A DNA stretch of 64,000 nt from Sympetrum striolatum. Taxonomy: Eukaryota; Arthropoda; Insecta; Odonata; Libellulidae. The stretch is taken from assembly GCA_947579665.1 (NCBI GenBank), contig OX388348.1, positions 12,710,001 through 12,774,000 on the forward strand, given 5' to 3'. Position numbers and translations under genes: made by a program. The notes beneath the pieces were generated by a model that was given only the letters and a program-made list of their open reading frames with translations, made no database searches and was not told the origin of the DNA. Below are positions 57,750-64,000 of this stretch, piece by piece. Each line of letters begins with the position of its first letter. The stretch's first letter is position 1.

Positions 57750-60400
57750 ATCTACGGATAGTTAATAATAATTTTTGTTTTACATATCTTGAAGTAAGTT
57801 CTCTAAAATGTATCAGTGAACTTATTGAAAAGTGCATTATTTTTCGCATGGATTTTATTACACTTTCTCATTCATTGGATTCGTGTATGTATGTTCAGAT
57901 ATGTTTTCTTCCATATTCATTGTATGACTGCCAACTGCTTTTTGCCTATCTGAAGGGTTAATGTAGTAATAATAATGGGAATCCTACAGACGAGAGCATA
58001 AAAAGAGATATGTGAATCGGATACATACTTATACGTGAAGATTTACTATAGGGCTATGATGTTCACTCAATATTTGCCAAAGAAACATTCTAAAGAGAGA
58101 TAATCCAACACAAAGCTGCTGTAGGTATTAGACCAGCCTGCCAATCTTCCTAAAATTTTCTGAATGAAGTACCAGTTATGATGGAAATACTATAGGAAAA
58201 ACTCATCGGATACCGTAGACCATCCTCGGTTAAAGTAACTCCTACGCAGGCAATAGAATATGCCTTCCACTTTGAAAAGTAAACGTTATTTTAGTTCCAG
58301 AAAAGAACGAACGCGATCTCCGAGAAGATCGACAAAAAGCTACACGGAAGTAATCGCAAAAACAGATAATTACTTTTGGCCGTTCTTCCCTCAGGCTATC
58401 GGAGAAGCTAATAGGGTGGATTAGGTAGGGTTGATAGTGAAAATGCCATTTCCCCTGCCATTCACCACTGGTGCCTCGTGAAGTATATGCTTAAATATAA
58501 TAAAATATTAAAGCTTTTAATGTCGTTTTTACCTACGTATTTAACGACAGGCTGATATTTGTTCACGCTTATGAGCTCGCTAACGTAACAAATACATCAA
58601 CTTAGTTACAGGGAAATAAAAAAAACACATGTGAAAGCATAATTAGCTAGTTTAAGGCGTCATTTTTTAGATCTTACGGTTGGATAATATTTCTTTCTAC
58701 GCAGGTCAATACAAATTATGTTGGACAATCCTGTAATAGAATTAAATAAATAAGCTATCTAGGATTCGAACTAGATATAAGTTCGTTCCTTCAAACAGTA
58801 CTACTGAATTTTCATCTTTAACAATATCTATTTCTGTATAACATTACTGTCCTTGCTATTCTAACTGGATGGATGGAACCTTTTTCAACATGGTTTCCTG
58901 TTAACGCCTTGAGCAAAGGAAACGGATATTTTCTCCTATGAATCTTACACAGATATTAATAAAAAAGAACACACTTTCCTTAATGAAGACACATCGCAGA
59001 AAAACATCAATTACTGAACGGAAGATAACAAATTTATATATGCAATACTCGGATGAAAACCTAATCATCAAAAAGTTTTCGAAATTGCGAAAATATCACG
59101 TTCCTATCAGCGTGATTAGATTTGCATTAGGTTCGGCATAAAGGATGTGAAAAACACTCCGGACGCCGAGTCAATATTTCATTTCTAGAATCTGCGGTGA
59201 TACACACGGCCAAAAACACATGGGGACTTGGGATTGCAGAAAAAGCAATTCGCTCGCTCGATTACACACGTGTTTAATTAATCAAATGGAATTTTTACGT
59301 CAAAGCAAATGGATCGAGAGATGAAAAAAATCACGGCGATGACTCGCCAGCTTCGTAACTACAGTTTTAGAGCACTCTTACATCAAAAGGTCTTAATTTC
59401 CTAGTTTATTATTGAATTCTTGGTGCAGCAAAAAATAAGTTCAAGCAGGCTGGATCAATAGAGGTACAGAGACTAATTTCTTCTTCAATTTATAAAAAGC
59501 TTCCGCAACGCGATGCTGCCGATCTTATGAAATAAATCCCTCAGTTAATTATGTACTATTATCCGAAACTGATCCAAATCGTGTTTCCAGATTAAATATT
59601 GGAATTGAGATTGAGAAAGAAATCACAGAAACTTAAATATCCTCTTTGCTGCCATTATCCATTAAAAATCATCAAACATGAAAATCTAGAAATATAATTA
59701 CATCTACGATGTAAACAGCTTGAGATTCACCCCGAACTCAAATATTTATCAGGACTGTAATACTTAAGGTATACAACATTCCTAGCGATAATCGAAATTG
59801 GTTATCAAATATTAGATACGAGAAAAGAAAGGGCAAACTACGAAAATGCAATGTTTTCTCAATCCTTAAAGTAGTCTTCACGGTTAGAAGTAGGAGCAAG
59901 GTAAATGAGGTATTTTAATAAACATTGAGGAATCCAAACAAAGGCGAGTAAATAAAAACAAATATAGGTAAACTCGTGCACTCATTTCCAAAGAATACCA
60001 TCTAGTAGACGGGATTACTAAGTGAACGAGGAGCAAAGTAGCCCTTGTTTTGCTAAACAAGCATGAGTCCTGAATGACAATTTCCATGAAAATGAAGCAC
60101 AATGACGAGAGACACTTTTTTCATAGCATTACATAAGGATAAACCTTAATTACTGACACTGCTGAATACTATAAAGACATTGTCCATGCCAATTTAAGTT
60201 CCCTGCTAGCCGACTTTCGGCGTGCGGCAGGGGGTGCTATCACCTTGCCTCTATTTTCCTACTCGATTGCTTTCGCGTATCGTTCGCAAAAAAAACAAAG
60301 GAAAACGATTCGTTCTAGCATCAATTTCCCTACCTTTCTCACAGTATCCGAATCGCCTATATGACAGGGAGGTCGCATTATATCAGTTACATCTGGAATT
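57750..60400. other. Unassigned AT-rich stretch
   Basis: No gene. AGTTCGAATCC on the minus strand at 58761-58771 is a lone B-box-like match with a poor A-box candidate. AGTAATAATAAT near 57966-57977 could be a retroelement tail. Confidence 0.45.
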
Positions 60401-60439
60401 TAAGTAATTTTTAAACCATTATACTGGATTCTTTCTTTT

Positions 60440-60610
60440 TTGGATCATCTTTATGTGAGCAGACAATATTGTGTTATTATCTTAGGTCTATTGTTTATTT
60501 ATTTTTTGTATAATCTTGATGAGAGCAGATAATATTTGTATTATTTTTTTCAGCTCTTATGGGACTTAAAAATCCCAGAGCATAGTAAAGCTTATTATAT
60601 ATTATGCTAC
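60440..60610 (+). repeat. Probable LINE 3' untranslated end with internal duplication
   Basis: A ~60-bp unit (ATCATCTTTATGTGAGCAGA / ATAATCTTGATGAGAGCAGA) is present twice. GGGACTTAAAAATCCCA (60561-60577) and AGAGCATAGTAAAGC follow. The 17-bp GGGA...TCCC word is identical to the one at the LINE end at 54389-54405. Confidence 0.5.
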
Positions 60611-61289
60611 CTCCCGAAAACGTACTTTCACTGAACTTATTTAGTAAATTTATCCGCTGAGTAAATCTTCTATCTTCTAATGATGCTTAATATGGCGAAA
60701 ACAATAAAGAAGAAAAACATAGAAAGAAAATCGTAGAGATAAAAACATAATCAGTACTCCCAACGTTTGATAACTATAAAAACCGCTCTGCAGGTTAATT
60801 CAAAATTCTTTTTTATTGAGTAAAGACGTCTTCGACCCAGAAATGGCCTCGATGGACGCCAGCAACAATATTTATTTACCGGTTGCTACAACTTTAACTC
60901 GAAAGGAGCAAACACGCAGCTCTGATCATCTATTAGCCCACAAAGCTTCACGAGACAAAATAAGTCAGTTAGTTTCCGCGCTGCTGAGAAATCTTTCACC
61001 GGTTGCGCGAAAGCCAGCCGAATGCAATCGCAAGCCTTAAGGCAAACTACGGCATCAATTCGCAAGTGAATTCGCCGATTCCGTTGCAGAGCGTCCCTTA
61101 CGCAACACGCCACGATCCGATTATAGATTCTCACCATTTCTATTGGTAAACAACTGCCTATCGTGCAACGCAACGGATTAATTCCTTACGGTGTCGCTCC
61201 TAGCGGAATCCGCTACGCTACCTGCCGACTTGTCCGTCAGACTGGGTTCACGTTAATTAGCAACTCAGAGATGAAATCTTGTTGAAAGA
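60611..61289. other. Unassigned stretch
   Basis: GC-richer at 60820-61250 with opposing frames of 74 and 95 codons; no recognised product. Confidence 0.45.
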
Positions 61290-61770
61290 GTCCACATGAA
61301 TGTTCTACCTTTCGGTAAGTTCATCTGCATAAAAAATTCCAACATCCCTATTCTAGGCCATCTTATTCACTTGTATCTTACTCCATCCCTTATGTCATCC
61401 AAAATCTTTGGTGGCCTTTCTCCCTGTTTTTTTCTCTTGAATTCTACTCTCAATCACAGATTGTAATAGCCCCTCCTCTCTCAATATTTGACCCAATCAT
61501 TTCCTCTAAAAATAAAATATATCCACCTGCTCTAGTGTTTCCCCATCCACCCTTATCGTTAACATACCTTTCTTTCCTTTAGTGAACCTTCAATGCTTTA
61601 ATTTTACTTACGTTAATTTTCATTCCTAACTCCCTTGCTTTATCGTTGAGTGCATTTACCGAAATTTGCCCTTTACGGAATCACACACAATAGCTTAATC
61701 ATCAACATATCTTATAGAAAATGAAATAGGTAAGGTGTTTGGCTCATAGAGACTACCGTATAGTTTAAGA
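61290..61770 (-). pseudogene. LINE reverse-transcriptase remnant, internally deleted
   Basis: On the minus strand, 61760-61698 encodes YGSLYEPNTLPISFSIRYVDD, that is the segment leading into the YxDD catalytic box (box at 61698-61712). A stop follows, then AIVCDSVKGQISVNALNDKA and RELGMKINVSKIKALKVH, which match the thumb region of LINE reverse transcriptases. Further on are GSNIE, VIESRIQE, and PPKILDDIRDGVRYK (LDDI at 61391-61402). The distance from YxDD to LDDI is about 100 codons, far shorter than normal, so a central part is deleted. Several stops and frameshifts. Same family as the 7.1, 43.4, 54.2 and 54.95 kb pieces. Clade uncertain (RTE/Jockey-like). Confidence 0.8.
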
Positions 61771-61777
61771 GAACGAT

Positions 61778-61860
61778 CTGGCGTGATAGCTCAACGACAG
61801 ACAGACCTGACCGGTAATCGGGAGACCCGGGTTCGATTCTCGGTCCCATCGGACTTTCTT
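61778..61860 (+). repeat. tRNA-derived SINE head
   Basis: A box TAGCTCAACGAC at about 61787 and B box GGTTCGATTCT at 61830-61840. The T arm closes (CCGGG / CTCGG) and an anticodon arm CCTGA-CCGGTAA-TCGGG closes with loop triplet GGT. The D arm does not close and loop position 33 is C, not T. This is therefore a tRNA-like SINE promoter and not a functional tRNA. The body to about 61990 is unassigned. It lies head-on to the LINE remnant on its left. Confidence 0.7.
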
Positions 61861-61989
61861 CAAACCTATTCTAGTCCTATTGATATCTAACAGGATATGT
61901 TCCCCACCAACATTGGGAGTATTTTAGCGTATGAAACCCATACATACACTGAGACAGATGGAGTATTACCATATCAAAAAAGGGAGACC

Positions 61990-62564
61990 TCTACGCAGAC
62001 ACGGGCGCAAATCTAGTTTAAATCAAACCGCCTTTTATCTTGCTTTCCTTTTTTTAAGAATCGCGCTACAGCGTTTCAAGGCGACGTTCACAAAGGCGCG
62101 GCGATGAGAGGAGCACGTATTAAAAGGCGCTCTCCAAAGCAGGGATCATTCGCGGCAACTTTTTCGGTAGATCGCCGCTCGCGATATTCATCTCTCATCT
62201 TCCATTTTACTTTGATGCCCGTCCTTTCTTGTTTTTCTTTTGACGGCTTTGACGATGTGCGTTTATCCGATCAAAGAAAGAGGGGAAAGAAACCTGCATT
62301 TTTTCGAATGTAATGCAATAAGAGCTACACTTATCCACGCCGGCGAAACGTAGACCTCTGGCGGAGGGTTTCTCTGGTAAAGAAATAAGCTTTTGCTCAC
62401 GATCGTGCTATAAAATAATCTAATTCCACGAGCGTAAATGCACTTGAAATTGAATTTAATTAAGACGAGATGAATTACGAACGAGTCCTTTTTTTTAGCT
62501 GGGCTAACAGAATCAGTAACTTCAATTTTGATCCGAAGAAATCTTTCCATACAGAAGCACGCCT
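61990..62564. other. Unassigned stretch
   Basis: GC-richer at 62080-62360; frames of 69 and 95 codons on opposite strands, unrecognised. Confidence 0.45.
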
Positions 62565-62584
62565 TTTAACCTTCGAAGGTTAAA
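62565..62584. other. Perfect 20-bp palindrome
   Basis: TTTAACCTTCGAAGGTTAAA, identical to its reverse complement. No neighbouring gene explains it. Confidence 0.85.
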
Positions 62585-63119
62585 TTGTTCTTAGGGTTAT
62601 TAATCAAGAAATAATCAAATACTGAGACTTCAGCAATTTAATTACTCATAATTCATTTATGATTAGATACACATTCCCGCAAGCAGTATAGTTACAACAT
62701 TTCTTTCCTTTCATCCGGATAAACGTTCCTAAAATTTCCTTGAGAGATGAAAAAAACGAAACATAAAAGCCAAATTCAGGTATTACTTAAAAGACCAAAT
62801 TCAAAATTGAAATATCACACCGGTTATATATAAATATTAGAACTAATTTCTGTTTCGCGACCAGATTCGGTAAGTATTTACTACTAACCGGCCTAATCCA
62901 TAAACAATAGATCAGATTTACTCACAAAGAGAATGAACAATAATTGCAGTAACCTACCTACCTATTGCTACTGACTAAATCACACGGCGAGATAGTGAAT
63001 GGAGGACTTAACAAACGAATTCAACAATTCAATTCATTTATCGGCAACAATTGGAGCATTACCTAACAATCACCCACACCTAAAAACAGAGGAAAGATCA
63101 ACAATCAGGACACTTGTTT
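62585..63119. other. Unassigned AT-rich stretch
   Basis: Nothing recognised. Confidence 0.5.
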
Positions 63120-63232
63120 GTGATCGTTTCCTTGATTGTTTAACACATGGGTGGGTCCTGGGTTAGATAGAAGAAGAGATTTTTACTCTTAATCTCGTCC
63201 AAATAAAGACGAGTATTATTATTATGCTTATT
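63120..63232 (+). repeat. Possible retroelement 3' end
   Basis: GATTTTTACTCTTAATCTCG, then CCAAATAAAGACGAG and (TATTAT)n. An AATAAA signal followed by a short tandem tail is how many LINEs end, and CCAAATAAAG is also at the LINE end at 54.41 kb. No coding trace precedes it. Confidence 0.4.
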
Positions 63233-64000
63233 TTTAAGGTGGTTCTGAACAATAGAGTGAATGTCTGTTGCTTTGTAACTTCACTTCGTAATCGGGATAT
63301 CGCTAACTTCTTTTCATAATACATCGATACCGAAATGCGGTCCAGATTACATTTTACAACGAATTTTATTCTCTAATATCGCACACAATTTTCCTATTCT
63401 TTGCAGTCATACATTACGCCTCTAATACCGCCTGCACTCTACGGTTAATCTCCCGAACTGCACCCCCATAAGGATATCCACACGATAACGTTCGAACATA
63501 ATACATATAAAACTTCACATTTTCGGATCCTTTTTAGGAGTCGCCCGGATTCAATACCGCCAGAGAAGGGCTTTAAGGAGATTTAATCCGCCGCTTAATG
63601 GGAACACTCTTAGGGCCGGAGTCTTAAAAAAATTTAAATATTCGAGCTGATTAGCGACAAACGTCAGGAGAAAGGAATCGAGTATATGCGCTGGGAAAAC
63701 TTGGTCCAACTTAATGGAATACAGGAGCAAGAGATTAGGAAGAATCGCGGCAGTAGCTAAGCTGCGATAACTCACCCAGGGGGGCCAAGGAAGGGGAGAT
63801 AAAAGAGTTGCATTAAGAAAAGAGGGTAGCGCAATAAAAGAAAGGAGGAAGGGTTACGATGGCATTCTTAGCTGGGCTTAGCATTCTACGAGATGCAATA
63901 TCTGAAACAGAAAGGGATCTTGAAAGGAGGATACCGTTTGTTTTCAATTTATTGGGAAATCAAAGGCCTTAATATCTTTCCGAGGCTAATCCAACATTAC
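63233..64000. other. Unassigned stretch to window end
   Basis: No gene or clear repeat recognised; a 74-codon minus frame at 63551-63775 has no known domain. Confidence 0.5.

Noticed and set aside
58755..58812. B-box-like AGTTCGAATCC on the minus strand
   Set aside because: Isolated, with poor A-box candidate and no closing stems.
61778..61852. Functional tRNA gene with loop triplet GGT
   Set aside because: The T and anticodon arms close, but the D arm and acceptor stem do not, and loop position 33 is not T. Better read as a SINE head.

Overview
The window looks like non-coding nuclear DNA from an animal, most likely an arthropod. It is AT-rich with scattered GC-richer patches. The longest open frames are about 156 codons, and none gives a protein I recognise. 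There are no operons, ribosome-binding sites or bacterial gene packing. What can be recognised is decayed mobile DNA: reverse-transcriptase fragments of non-LTR retrotransposons, tRNA-derived SINE heads, a Penelope-like inverted repeat, a fold-back MITE, and many local tandem duplications. The species cannot be named from sequence alone. The best reading is an intergenic or intronic stretch of a repeat-rich insect-type genome.

Layout. 0-5.4 kb: featureless apart from 22-bp units on both sides of a 0.5-kb block. 5.4-7.7 kb: a 182-bp duplication, a GC-rich patch, a dispersed repeat with 146-bp units, and a minus-strand LINE remnant. 9.9-12.8 kb: the most structured part, with a six-unit tandem array carrying tRNA B-box motifs, then two near-identical ~0.95-kb copies of an element with terminal inverted repeats, each containing two 317-bp subunits. 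20.6-21.3 kb: a three-copy ~226-244-bp array with a 28-bp palindrome. 25.2-26.4 kb: a complex duplication. 33.8-34.0 kb: a long inverted repeat around a hammerhead-ribozyme-like core. 36.0-37.1 kb: a 187-bp duplication, a CpG-rich patch and one possible exon. 38.9-43.7 kb: dispersed repeats, a fold-back MITE and a LINE end. 45.9 kb, 52.2 kb, 54.2-55.1 kb and 61.3-61.8 kb: LINE fragments. 52.0 kb and 61.8 kb: tRNA-type SINE heads. 57.3-57.7 kb: another ~180-bp duplication.

No gene set works together here. The common theme is transposon decay plus repeated local tandem duplication. Several unrelated duplications have periods of about 146-190 bp. No previously undescribed protein system is visible. 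The observations most worth following are the hammerhead-like Penelope terminus, the B-box array with steadily shrinking units, and the nested 957/317-bp element with a repeated hairpin.
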